Positions 10,745 to 22,900 of a stretch of 64,000 nucleotides of DNA are shown in pieces; position 1 is the stretch's first letter, and each line of letters opens with the position of its first letter. The translations under genes were made by a program, and so were the position numbers. A model generated the notes under the pieces. The model saw only the letters and a list, made by a program, of their open reading frames with translations, was not told the origin of the DNA and did not search any database. Source of the stretch: Larus michahellis (taxonomy: Eukaryota; Chordata; Aves; Charadriiformes; Laridae); assembly GCF_964199755.1 (NCBI RefSeq), contig NC_133918.1:372001-436000 (forward strand). The letters run 5' to 3'.

Positions 10745-13700
10745 GGCTTCTTGTACTAAAGGGTGCATGGGGGGAAATGGGGGAGGGTCTAAGAGCAACA
10801 GAAGGAAAGAGACACCCAAGCCGGAGCTCAGCATGGGAGAAGGACCACTGTGTAAGGGTCCGTGGGCAGGGGAGCTGCTCCCTGGGGCTGCCCCGCTCCC
10901 AGTCCTCATCTGACACCGAATCCTGGCCAGGGTCCACCACACTGTCCCCAGCATCCCAGCAAAATGCTGCTGCTTTCCAGGAGGGACCAGAGCAGCAGGC
11001 ACTAAGGGTGCAGGGCCAGCACCTTGACGTTGTTGTGGGTGCACAACACCCACCTGTGGGACCTGCTTGTTCCAGTACTGGGGAACAAGGCTTTCACGTG
11101 GAATGGGAGCCCGCTCCTTCCCCCGCAGGCTCCGACCTCCAGGCCAGCACCTCCGAAGCATCCCCAGAGCACAGCAGCCCCAGCACAGCCTGGCCCTCCA
11201 AGGCCACCCGCAGCAGGCCAACACCTGGGGACCATCCTGCTGCACCCAGCACACCTCGGATGAGGGAAACTGAGGCACACAGAAACTTCCAGCTTTCCCA
11301 AAGGCAGGCAGCCACGAGCCAGCTCCTGCCCTGACGCTCCCTTCCCTCCGGCAGCCAGCGGTCTCCGTCCCGTGCCAGCAGGAAGCGGGGTGGGAGCGGC
11401 AGTGGAGCAGGGCTTCCCTGCGCTTTGTTCTCCCCCAGCCCCGAGCACACACAGCCGACACGTGATATCCTGCTCATTCTTTGCTCTCCCAATAATTTCC
11501 GCTCCGGGTTCGGCACATGGCGGTGCCCTCCTGCCCGTCTCACGCTTCTCCCACCTCTGCTGGCCTCGCACAAGGGCACCAGGGAGCCATTTCCCCTGTG
11601 ACCTCCCAGCTCCTGCAGCAGACAGCGCGGCACAGCCCTTCCAGGGCTTTTCGGGACCCACCTTCCCCAGACATGGTTCCAGTCACACAGCGGGGAAGGG
11701 GAGGTAGGTGGCAATGTGCAGGCAATGATGCTTCATACCCCATTTTCATTTTGAATCAGACCTTTATGTTCAGTCCCAAGGGATTTCAGGCCCAGACTGT
11801 TTGCACAGAGTCAGGCGGCCAACAGCCAGAGCAGAGGGAGCTCCAGCCCCACACTTGGGATTATTTTTTTTTGGAAGAGTTATGGGTCAGTCTCTGCAAA
11901 GGAATTTCAGACAATGGAGCAAGACAGAGCCCTAACAGAAGGAAAAAAATAAATACGGTTTCCTACAAGCACTGGGAGACTGTCTTCCCCCAGCCCAAAC
12001 ACAGGCAGCAGCGTAGCGTGACTCTGTCTTGGGAGCAGCCCAAGGCTCTTGGGAGCCCTGAAAGAGCCTGGCTCCAAAGCCCGATTTCAAGCAGCTGGGA
12101 CAGAGCAACGACCGACAAGGCCACGGCACTGACCACTGAGCTGGGGCTGCGTGACAGCCAGCTGCCGCGCCGCAATTCCCCCTTTCCCAAAGCCAGGCAG
12201 TCAGAGAAGTCGCTGAACCATGTCCGTGTGACTCACGCCAGAGCAAGTGATGCTCCTCCAAACTCTGCCCACCAGCCTCCCCCATGAATGAGCCATGGGG
12301 AGCTGAAGAATCTATTTTCGCATCCAAAGAGCGCCAAGGAGAGGCAACAGCTCGCTCCACCTCGGTACAAAAGCAGAACCCACCTCTCTCTGCGGTGTCA
12401 GTGACTGGTCATGTTTTCCACTCTGTGCCATAAAGAGATCTCTGGCCTTTAAAATTGAGAACAACCTAATTAGAAACAGAAAGCTTTGGTAAAATCCCAG
12501 GACTCCCACTGCTCTGGAGCGAACAGCCCTACAAAACCTGTGTTTGTTAAAACACAGCAGCCTCTGGATGGGCAACAGGGACCCAGACCTGCCCCGTCCC
12601 TCCACCCAGGGCAGCAGCACCGCAGGCAAGACGCCCCCGATAAAACTGGTGGCACATTGTTGCATTATGAACAGGAATCCTCATCAGCCAGGTCGTCACA
12701 TCGATGCAAGCCGCCTCATAAAAGCACCTTCTAGGCTGGATTTGTTGGCCTGGTATCAAATCTGATGCAAGATGAGACTAAGAAAACTTCTTTCTCTCTT
12801 TGGGGGGAAAAGGAGGGGGGAGGTGGAATAAAAAAAAGAAAAAAAAAAAGATCGGCCTGAAGTTCAGTAGAATAAATTCCAAAACAAGCTGTGGTCTTAA
12901 AACAAATAAGCACTGGCCTGCAGCGTTTGCAATGCAAGTGCTCCAAGCCAGGGAACCTGAAAGTGAAATAAACTGCAGACAAGTGCAAGTGACTTCAGCA
13001 TCTCCCCAAAACAGAACCGCACAAACACTGAAAGTACCATAAAGGGGGCAAAAAACACACTCAAGCGACAATCTGAAACCCAAAGAAGGGGTTTTATGTT
13101 GGGTTTTGTTGAAATATTGGGTTCTTTTTATTTGCCATCTGGTTTTGAGCACGCCAGGCCTGCTCCAGTCACATTTACAAACTTTTCCCTGCAGCCATGA
13201 AGGTGAGAAAAAAGGATTGGGGGTGGGGAATTGCTTGTTGTTTCCTTAAAAAGAAAAAAAGAATAAAAAGCTGCAATTCTAGGGCTAGCCCTTGTCTCTA
13301 AGACCTGTGATTTGAACTCATATATCAAGGCTCAGGAAGTTCCTGGCCACATTTGCAAGTATAAAATGCTGAAAAGTTGTATTTTAAAAAAATTTCTTTC
13401 CTGTATAGCGAAACCTCGTGGCTGCCAAGAAAGCACTTGTACAATACCATCTGGGGCACATTGTTCTGGGCCCTTTATACACAGTGTTCCTGCCCGAAAG
13501 AGGTTACAATTAAACGGGGCAAGACAAAAGAAGGGAAGAAGAGGAAAAAAATAGCGACCCAGAGCAGGGAAGTGACTGGTGAAGGTCAGGGAGCAGGTCC
13601 GTGGTGCTTCTCGGAACGGAGTCCAGGTGTCCTGGACCAGGTGGCACCCCCGGGTGGGTGCAACGCTGCTACCTGCCACAGTGGCCTGACCGCACCGAGC

Positions 13701-15724
13701 CCTGATCTCCTCCCGCCTTCGGGATAGTTACTTGAAGCTGGTTTCCCCGTGTACTCTACACTTTGCGAGCAAAAGAGAAACGCAGCTGCATCCAGATGAA
13801 AGAGAAAGGAAAGCTTCCTGAGAGCACAAAAAAGAAAAGCTCTTGACACTACGCAGCTCCAAGTACAGATCACGGCCAATTAAAAGCTAAAAATAATCAC
13901 AAATACCCTGATGTCCCAAAGGACGACCCATCAGCTGGCTCCCAATACAAAAATCCAGACCAAAAAGCAACTGGTGGCCTTACACAGCTGAAACCAAAAC
14001 CCAATAAATTTTAAAAGTTTAAGAGGCAGATGAAGTCTTAGGAAATCAAAAGTCTTAAAACAAAGCAAGATCCGACATCTTTAAAGCAAGCTGCAGACAG
14101 TCCCAGATGATGTCTACAAAGGTTTGTAGTTCAAAATGTATTCCAGTCTTCAGTGCCGGCAGCCAACCCTGCTCATGACAAAACGGGGAAAAGCTGTGCC
14201 ATGACACAGAGGCTTCCCAAAACAAGGGGTCACAGAAAGCCTCCTCAGGCTTCCCCAGGAGACCCCTGTAATGGGTACAGTCAAGGCAGAGGTGGGAGTG
14301 GAGGCACCGGAGGGACACGGGGCAGGTCCCTCCTCCTGCGGGCGGGCAGGAGGATCAGGGCACCCCTATGCAGGCACCCCAAGAGCTAATGCAGCAGAAA
14401 GGCTGGAAGGCTCCAGCATTTGAGCAGCCCGCAGATGTGCGAGCACATGGAGACCAGCCTCCAGGCACCAGCACAGCGCTGCCGGGGCCCTCTCCATCTG
14501 CCCCACACCCCACATGAGGCCCCCAGAGATCCCAGACAAGCAGGACAACTCTTGGTACTCAGACATGGCTCTGGCAAGGGGCCTTCCAGACTGAGCAGAG
14601 TCAGGAGGGGAACAACTCATCTGGAGGGTGAGCAGCTGCAGATGCTGAAGCAGGGGGGGTAGGTAAAACACCCCCAGAATTCATTCCAACCTTATGCTAT
14701 GAACTGTAGTGGTACAAAAGATACAAAGGGTCCTCCTGAGATAGAGGTTTGGGCCCACACTTGCATCCTCCATGGGGTCACCATTCCCATGTGGAGCAGA
14801 GGCCAACACAGGCTGGAGGAAGAGGACCGCAGCTTGCGGACAAAGGATGTTCCGGCTGCTCCAAAGGATGGGAACTGGCCACAAAGTCACCTTCTCCCAC
14901 CAACTTCGCTCTGGACAGAGAGGAAACCTTCTGGAGCATCCCAGTGCAGCAGAAACCTGTCCCGCTGGGTCTGCGGTGTCCTGTGTTCCACAAAGCTGGC
15001 TGAGATCTTCCCTCTGGGCTGAAGCTCCTCACTTCTGCTCTTTCAACAGCTGAAAGCTTCGAGGAAAAGCCTGTCCATACAGCTACCACAAAATGGGAAA
15101 TTCAGTGGATTTTCCAGCATGTAAAAATAATACAACTACTTCTCTTATTCTGGAAATTCCGTGTCCAAACCGTATTTGTCCAAGCCCAAGACTAGCACCT
15201 CTTGCGGGACAGCCAACATGATCAGCACAACCAGACAACCTGTACTGCAGCGACAGCAAGCACATAGACATGTGTAAAGACCCAGCTTGACCCACCGTTA
15301 TTTAATCGACGTTTAAGAACAAATACAAGCAAACTGGAACTAGGCGACCTTTAAACTGAGGTGGGAGCATTCACCACCTTCGGCACCAATTTAACTTCAC
15401 CAGCTCAAAATTCCTCTCTTCCACAACTGACAAGAGCACTGTAAAGCTGGGGGGTGACTCACTCCCAGACCCGCAGCAGTACCAGGAACCCGCTCCCCAC
15501 CACTTCCCTTCCCTTTTCTCTCTGCGCACACCGACACCAGGGCTGCAGGAGAAAGCCTGGCTTGAGACGGCCGCATCAGACCCCATGATAAGCCCTGCTC
15601 CTGCTTCTACCTTGGAGAGGTGGCATTGTGCTCCAGAGCGTGCTGCTGAGCTCCCTGCAACCCAAGCCTTAACATTTATGAGAAAAATCCACACTGGGTG
15701 GATTTTTGAGGAAACAAGAGAACT

Positions 15725-15765
15725 GGGGGGGGGGGGGTTGTGGTGGGTTTTTTTTCTTTTAAATG
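15725..15765 (+). repeat. G13 homopolymer followed by GT-rich and T-rich tract
   Basis: Thirteen consecutive G residues (15,725-15,737), then TTGTGGTGGG and a T run. It has low-complexity, G-quadruplex-forming character inside the CSNK1G2 intron. Confidence 0.8.
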
Positions 15766-18059
15766 AAGAGTCCTTCCAAGACTTGGACATGGTCTGTTTA
15801 CAGCAGCCTTTTGCTTGGGCAACAGGAAAATCGTACACTGGAAGCGTAAGTTCCTCTCCCTGCCTTGTGCTGTCGGGCTCAGGCAATGCAACGGGCTCCA
15901 GAGGGATCTCCTGAGCTTCCTCTGCTCTTAGGCACGTGTCTCTTCTCCAAGCCAGACATGGCAGCTCACCATCAGCTCCTTCCCACAGCAGCAGACATGC
16001 TGAAGAAGCTCGGGTCCGCGGGGTGGGCTGTCCGCAGCTGCTTCCCCAGGAGGAAGTGGGAAACCTTCCTGTTTGGAGAAAAACCCACCCTGCCCCCCAC
16101 CCAGGGCAATTTCCATGGGCTGGAGAGGCAATGAGGCTGTGCAGCGCTTGGAGCTCGCTCCACCTTGTGCCTCTACCACCTACAGCTCCAGTTACGGGAG
16201 ACCCAAGCAAACCTATCGGTGCAGCAGAATATTCCTTATGGCAAAGGCAGATTGGCTTGTTCTGGCCCAATATCCTCCCAGTCCCTCAGGAAAAGAGGGG
16301 ACTGAGTGTTTCAACTGAGGATTTCAAGGCACCCGGCAGCAAAGAGAGTTCTGGATACAAGCATCTCACTTGCCATGGCCCAGAGAGTTGTGCCAACCCC
16401 ATCAGGACAGAGGACCGGCATTGATTCACAGGGGACAGCCCCTGTGGAGGAGTAGGAGCAGCAGAGCAGGGGTGAAGGGACCTTTAGCCATCCTGGGAAA
16501 TCCCTTAAAAATCAGGAAGTCCTGAAAGCAGCCACTTTCCCAGCAAGGCACGATGCCTGTACAGTTTCGGCTACTCGCAGCCACAAGAACATCATTCCCT
16601 GACCCCAGCAGGGTCGGGTTAAGCGGAGATGGCATCCAGGCCTCCTCACAACATCCAACGCTTTTCCCAGCTTACAGTGAGGCAGGAGCCAGCACAGCTC
16701 TGTTTACTCCGTTTCCTCCTTTGTGCGTTCATGTTGGTGTCAGCACAACAGGAAGCTCTTGTTAAATAGTTTGTTACTTAACTGCTGATGCAGAAGCCAC
16801 CGGGGAACCCAGGCCTAACATGAAGCACGTTTGGAGAGGTGGGGGAGCCTCGCAGCTCAGGTTCAGGGCTGGGATTTGAGAGCTCTCGGCTCTGCCACCG
16901 CCTGCCTGCTGATTTGGGCACGTACTGACCTCCTGGCCCTTCACATCCCAGCCGTTACACTGGGATAACGGCTCCCCCGCATCTGCCTTGTCCATCTGAG
17001 GTCCCCAGGGAGATGCTTGGCTCTTTCTCAGCTTTTGAACAGTGCTAAGAGCTCAGCAACCGTCCCCCTTGCCTCCTCCAAGGCATCCTTCAGGGAAAAG
17101 GCAGTAACTGGCTGAAGAAATTCTCCCACCGAACAGCAACACCATCCCGTGAAATCCCACCATACCTGCACTCCCGTTGCCCACGTGCCAGGTCATCAGC
17201 CCACCGGGGGGGAACACCCAACGGTCACAAATCTACTTTTTGGATCCTCACATCAAGCCCGCCAGCCTGCTGGTCCCAAGAGCAGCCCTCGTCCGAAGCC
17301 CTGCAGCCCATCTCCTCAACTGCTTCCTTACAAGCCGTTGCATCCCTCATCACACAAACACGGCCACAGGTTCAGGTCTGTACAGTGCTATCAGCCTGAG
17401 TCATCGATTACATGGCAGACACAGTCCTATCACCATGGGCACTGCACCAGGAGCGTTTGAAGCGCAGTTTCCCCTTCGACACAGCGATGATTGTGGCTGG
17501 TTTCCCCCTCCAGCAAACAGAGACACACAGCACGGTTTCACTTTTGGCCCCGCAACGTTTACAATTAGAAATTTGCAAGGGGCAGTTTGTCCAAAACATG
17601 TTTTTTTTCCCCATCCAGGTTGTTTCTTGAAAAGAAAAAAAAAAAGCCAAGGCTAATGTTTCTACCAGAATTTCTACTAGTGTTCAAGGGGAAAAAAAAC
17701 AAAAACAGGGGAAGTTCAAGGGGAAAAAACCACAAAAAACCCTAAACTGTGGCAGCAAAGCTTTTAATCCAACATGATCAGAGCATCCTTGTTCCAAACC
17801 TCCCCTCCCTTCCTGGCTTCCAGGCTCTTCACTGGGAACACGCTGTGTTGGTGAGGAGGGAGGACTGCACCCGCACGCCCCGGCACAGTGCAGCCCCCAG
17901 CACTGGGTGCTCCCGGCAGCATCAGCCCCTGGGGCAGTGGGCACCACGCGCTCCCGGCAGCGTCAGCCTCGCCAGAGTCCTCCTGCTGCTTCCACTCGCT
18001 GCGCCCCATGGCCGGGCTCTCTTCCTCGAGGGGTCCGACATGGCTGCCCCTTGTCTTAG

Positions 18060-18092
18060 CACCATAATTAAAAAAAAAAAAAACAAAAAAAC
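18060..18092 (+). repeat. Oligo-A tract
   Basis: A near-continuous A run interrupted by single C residues, followed by ACCCC. Simple repeat in the CSNK1G2 first intron. Confidence 0.7.
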
Positions 18093-18682
18093 CCCAACCA
18101 CTAATAGAGGAAATAATCAGACACACCATCACCTCCAGCTATAGTTAACACAGAACAAACAAACGAAAAAAAGACTTTTAGCAAACGAAGCAGGAATGCG
18201 TTGAGCCTCTGAGATTAAAGCATTTACTGCTGCCAGCGCAGACCAGCAGCCAGCCCGAGCACCTCAGCGTTTCACCCCAGTATCCAATCGTGGCTCTTGG
18301 CCACGTCCAAAAAAATATCCAAGCCAGAAAAACACCAGGATTAAAAAAATATAATCCTAAAAATAATAACAATAATAATAAAGCATTTGGGTTTTTCCCC
18401 AGAGTTGAGCTGTGCTGTGAAGAAGACGGATTTTTCTTCCTGGCTTCCTCTTCCAGCACTCACGTCTATTAAGCTTTTCTCTAAATTCGAAGTGTTCTGT
18501 TGTTCCTGGCTATTCCCTTCCCCAGGAGAATTTTGAGATGCTGTGCACTCTGGTCAGCTCTTAACCTAAGACAAATCAAGCTCCAAATTACTTCTAAGTT
18601 ATTTTCTCCCAGCTTCCAAACACAAATATAGCTTTTTAATGGATTCCTATGAATCTTCTATTTATTACTTTTTTTCCCCTCT

Positions 18683-18685
<3 letters not shown>

Positions 18686-18713
<28 letters not shown>
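18686..18713 (+). repeat. T28 homopolymer
   Basis: Twenty-eight consecutive T residues, so an A tract on the transcribed minus strand. No retrocopy or SINE body is recognisable on the adjoining side. Confidence 0.9.
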
Positions 18714-18719
<6 letters not shown>

Positions 18720-19709
18720 AGAAGTTTGTGCCACATCACTCCCTCCATAATGATGAGAAGAGCAGAGTTTCAACATTGCAGCAGAGAACTGCTTCTACCC
18801 AAGAGGTGTCCTGCTCCACAGGTCAGAGGCCTCACCGATGCCCGGCTACAGCGAGTTCTTACAACACAAACCCAGTAATTTCATTTTCATTGAGATCTTT
18901 GGAGGATACCAGCTGACATATTCAAAACCATCTGATGCTTTAAAAGCAACATCTCAGCTGTCCCTCAAAACTCCAGCACCGCTAACGGTGCAGTTGGTGC
19001 TGGATGGGCCATCCATCCCAGACTCTTGCTGCCCAAGGAGCCGTATGTGCTCACCAAGCTGGGGCGTGCACAGCATCCCGCTGATCCAAGTCCAGCATCC
19101 CAACAGCCCCAAAAGAGAGGAGGAACAAAACTGAAATCTGTTCTCTAAACATAATGATATTAAATAAGTAGTAAAAAAGAGGGAAAACCACTAGTAGCGG
19201 TGTGTTCAGTTTCCGATGGAGCCCAGAAGGCAACGCTCTGAAGAGCTGGCAGGAGCTCACGTGAAGGTGTACATTCCCTATGCTGTTGTGATTTTAAAAC
19301 AGTTGCCTCCTTTTTGAGAAGAGCACAGAAGAGCCGTACAAGCCACTTATCAGAGAACAACCCTGGACTAGCAGCTGTACGACTTCACCCTGAAGTCTTG
19401 ACCACTCACACCACAGCTCAGTGAGGAGGAGGAGGAGAACTCCCTGCCTGGCAGTGAGCGGGCAGGCAGGCAAGGATGCGGGTGTACGGCATCAGCTTTA
19501 CTGAAGAGTCAGCTCTCTGCCAGCAGTTATTATTTTGCACCCAGAAATACCCAATGAGGAAACAGGCCCCACTTTAACCAACAGGAGTGGGGCCGTTTTG
19601 ATGCGTGTTTGCCCCGGTTGCATAAGCAGAAATGGAAATCAATGTGGTTTGGACAGTCCAAATTCAGAACCACCCAGATCCTCAATGTTTTTTAACACAA
19701 ACAAGCTTA

Positions 19710-19990
19710 CAGAGTCAAAGAATTGTAGAATTGTGTAGGCTGGAAGGGGCCTTTAAGATCATCGAGTCCAACCATCAACTTAACAGTGCCAAACCCTCCA
19801 CTACCCCATGTCCCAGAGCACCACGTCTGCCCGGTTTTCAAATCCCTCCAGGGATGGCGACTCCACCCCTGCCCTGGGCAGCCTGGTCCAATGCTTGACA
19901 ACCCTTTGGGGGAAAAAATTTTTTCTCATATCCACTCTAAAACTCCCCTGGTATAAGTTGAGGCCAAGAGCTCTGCTAGGGATACTCCTA
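19710..19990 (-). mobile_element. CR1 LINE fragment, 3' part, minus orientation
   Basis: Reading plus, it begins with the reverse complement of a CR1 3' tail (AGAATTGTAGAATTGTG, then GGCTGGAAGGGGCC and ATCGAGTCCAACC). It continues into the complement of the RT-distal 3' region (CCAGGGATGGCGACTCCACC, GGGCAGCCTGGTCCAA). The element is therefore inserted in minus orientation and 5' truncated to under 300 bases. Confidence 0.88.
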
Positions 19991-22900
19991 AGTCTCTTAG
20001 TCACGCAGCCACAATGAAAACTTCACACTGCATCTCTCCACTGCTGTGAGCTGCTATGCAATCTGCAACCAGCGGAATGCAGAATTTCACTCTTTTCGTT
20101 GGATCCCCGTCCAAAGCAGTTACACCTGGATGGAAAATATTAACTATGTTTTACCAAGGAGCCGGAAATACCATGATGGAAATTTCAGCAGCAGCACAGG
20201 AACCAAGCAAAAAGCTAAAAATACTTCTCTAGGAAAAATAATAATAGTAAATACACGCATGCTAAAATAAGATCAGGTCTGAAAACTAGACTGGAAAAGA
20301 TCAAACAGCACGAGTCAGACAAATCCATCTGAGAACGAAATGCTTAAGAGAATCTATTCACCTGTTTGGGTTCGTCAGCCACAAATTTAAACTTCCAACT
20401 ACAGAGCTCATAAAGTCTACCATAAAACACACTGAAATTTATGAGAGAGACTGGAAGGGAAGCAGCTTTTTGGTTGACTGTACAGACCCCACAAAAGAGG
20501 TCTGCACTACATGCCTTGACCTGCCCCTTGTGTGACATGCGATTGGGCTCAATTAAGCCCCAGGGCAGCCACCTCCTGGCTCTCGAGCCACGTCCATCTC
20601 ATGAGCCATTCCCACGGTCCCCGCATCGGATCCACACCGCATGGAAACAGCGGCAATGCCAAACCACCATGAGGTGTTGGGAATGCAAAACCCCTGGCTG
20701 CAGGAATGAATCAGGTAGCGAGAGATGCCGAGACCAACGGAGGTCCCAGCTGGGGCTGGCCCACCTTCCCATCCAGCCCTGCCGTTGCACCTCTGGGATC
20801 TTACCAGCATCTTCTACTTGCTCTCTACTCCAGTATCGCTTCTCCAAGACCAGCAACAGCTGTCCTCATGGCTGCTGGGCCAGGAGAGGTTCTAACACAC
20901 TGCTGGAAGACAGCAAGATTGGCAAATGACCCAACTACAGCTCCAGCCTGCTGCCCCGCTGGTTGTACTAGTGTCGCTTCGGTGTTCCTGCTCACAGATG
21001 GAGCAATTTCTGTCTGAGAAACTGCAACGTCCTTCGCTATTGCTGTATGAGGGACACTGTAGGTAGCAGATGGGTAACCAGAGCAGTAAACCCGGTTCTG
21101 AAAAACAACAGAAAAGACACAGGCTCGCCTTCTGCCCCTGCATGAAGTCAATTACCCAAGGCTGTAATTCTGCAGAACCTATCACATCTTAACAATTCCG
21201 CACAAAAAAAGCCAATTAGGATGTTGAAGTGGTTTCAGTTTTACTAACGTAGAGTTAGTAGTACTGGAAGAAAGGAAGTTCATTACAGACAAAGCCGAGT
21301 CTCTGGCTGGGAGACCTTAAAAGGACAGTAGTCAGAGTCCAACTCCCAGCTCTTCATCCCTTCCCACAGCCCATATGCTCCAGCGGTTTCTACGGGACAC
21401 ACACAGGCACCCCAGCCAAGACGCTGACGATGCCTTTCAAGCCCCTGCTCGGCACCACGGGAGCTGGATTCAATATGGCATTTCATACACAGAGTCACTT
21501 ACTTGAACAAGTGGTCTCAGCTATCGAGCCCCTCACATGTGCTGGGTTTTGCGGCTCTGCCAGTGGGTTTTCTATTTAAACCAGATAATACATCCACAAT
21601 GCAGCAAGCTCCGGTTAGACACCGGATACTAATTAAATCCATGCTGCTGCTAGAAAGCAGAGCTGCAAAGGAACCAGCTGCCTTCCAAAAGTGCACCGCA
21701 CTTGGCCAGCAAAGACCTGTTTACTAGTCCCATGCCTTCCCCTTCTCCTGCTCTCCCCTCCACACATTTACTGAGGTTGACGTAAGAGCAGAACCTGCTT
21801 CTTTTCCAACCAGTTCCATCCCTCCCAGTTCTTGCACTGATTTCATTGTCACAAGCATGCTCATCTTGGGACAGAGCCTGCAAAGGTTTTGTTTCTACAG
21901 TCAAGACCTGATACTGCTATTTACCCACTCACGCCCAGAGGATGAAGCCCAATTCTCAGCTGTACAGCCAACATCGACCCCAAGAAACTTCAGAGCAGAA
22001 CAATCCAGACAGATCTGACTGACACACTGGGAAAGGTCAAGTCCCTAACGCTTGTCTACTGCAAAACCTGAGGTTTGCTTTCATGCCTGGTGACTCCTTG
22101 CAAAACAGGCTCCCTCTGCAAAGAGGTATCCAAAGAATTGTCTGTGTCCCAAATCACCGACTCATGTTTGTGTCCTGGGAAACGGAGAAGCCCAAGGACA
22201 GCTACTGCTCAAACAGCTGTTGAGCAGAGACTGCAGAGACAGAGCCTAAAGGTGTTCTTCAGGGTGGACAGCCCCATTCTGTATGGAAACCTCTGCCACC
22301 AGACAGAGATCCTTTTTAACCATTTTTGCTTCAGCTGTAGGGAAGAAACTCTGACAGCTCAGCCACCCTTTTATTGCCCTGGCATGCAATACAGAAAGGG
22401 AGGCCGAACAAGGACAGATCCAGACGTGCCCCAAGCGACTGCCAGGCTTGCAGCACTGTGGGGATCCAGACAAAGGGTGACTGACTCACGAAAGCTGCGC
22501 AGTGCCTACAGATGTGGAACGGAAGCTGCACAAGCACGTCTGTAACAGGCATCACTGTGCCCTCTCCATCCTTCCCCCAGCACTGCGGAATCTTCAAGCG
22601 CAGGTTTAACCTCAGGTAACGACGCTGGTTCAGCGGCAAGAGGCAGGCAGCAGTGGTGGAACCTGAGGCACCTGCAAAGCCTTTCTGTGAAAGGGATGAT
22701 CCTACACTTGTCACAAACACACAAATTCACTGTCACCGCAACCCAGTTCATCAGCCTGGTTGTGACAGTACCTGTGCTGGGCCATGCTCCAGGAAGAAGG
22801 CAGGAAAGCACTTCAGATGTCAGGTTTCCAAGTAAGGCAAGGTCCCTGTCCACCTCCTTCTGTCCCATCTCCAGAGCTCGCAGCCTGCTTCACAGTCACC

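Noticed and set aside
15371-16270. 299-codon minus-strand frame, first suspected as ADAT3
   Set aside because: Length is in the right range, but there is no deaminase zinc site or other ADAT3 pattern. It crosses the G13 tract, and the composition looks like chance.
18686-18713. T28 tract as the tail of a processed pseudogene
   Set aside because: No gene-derived sequence or target-site duplication can be recognised next to it.
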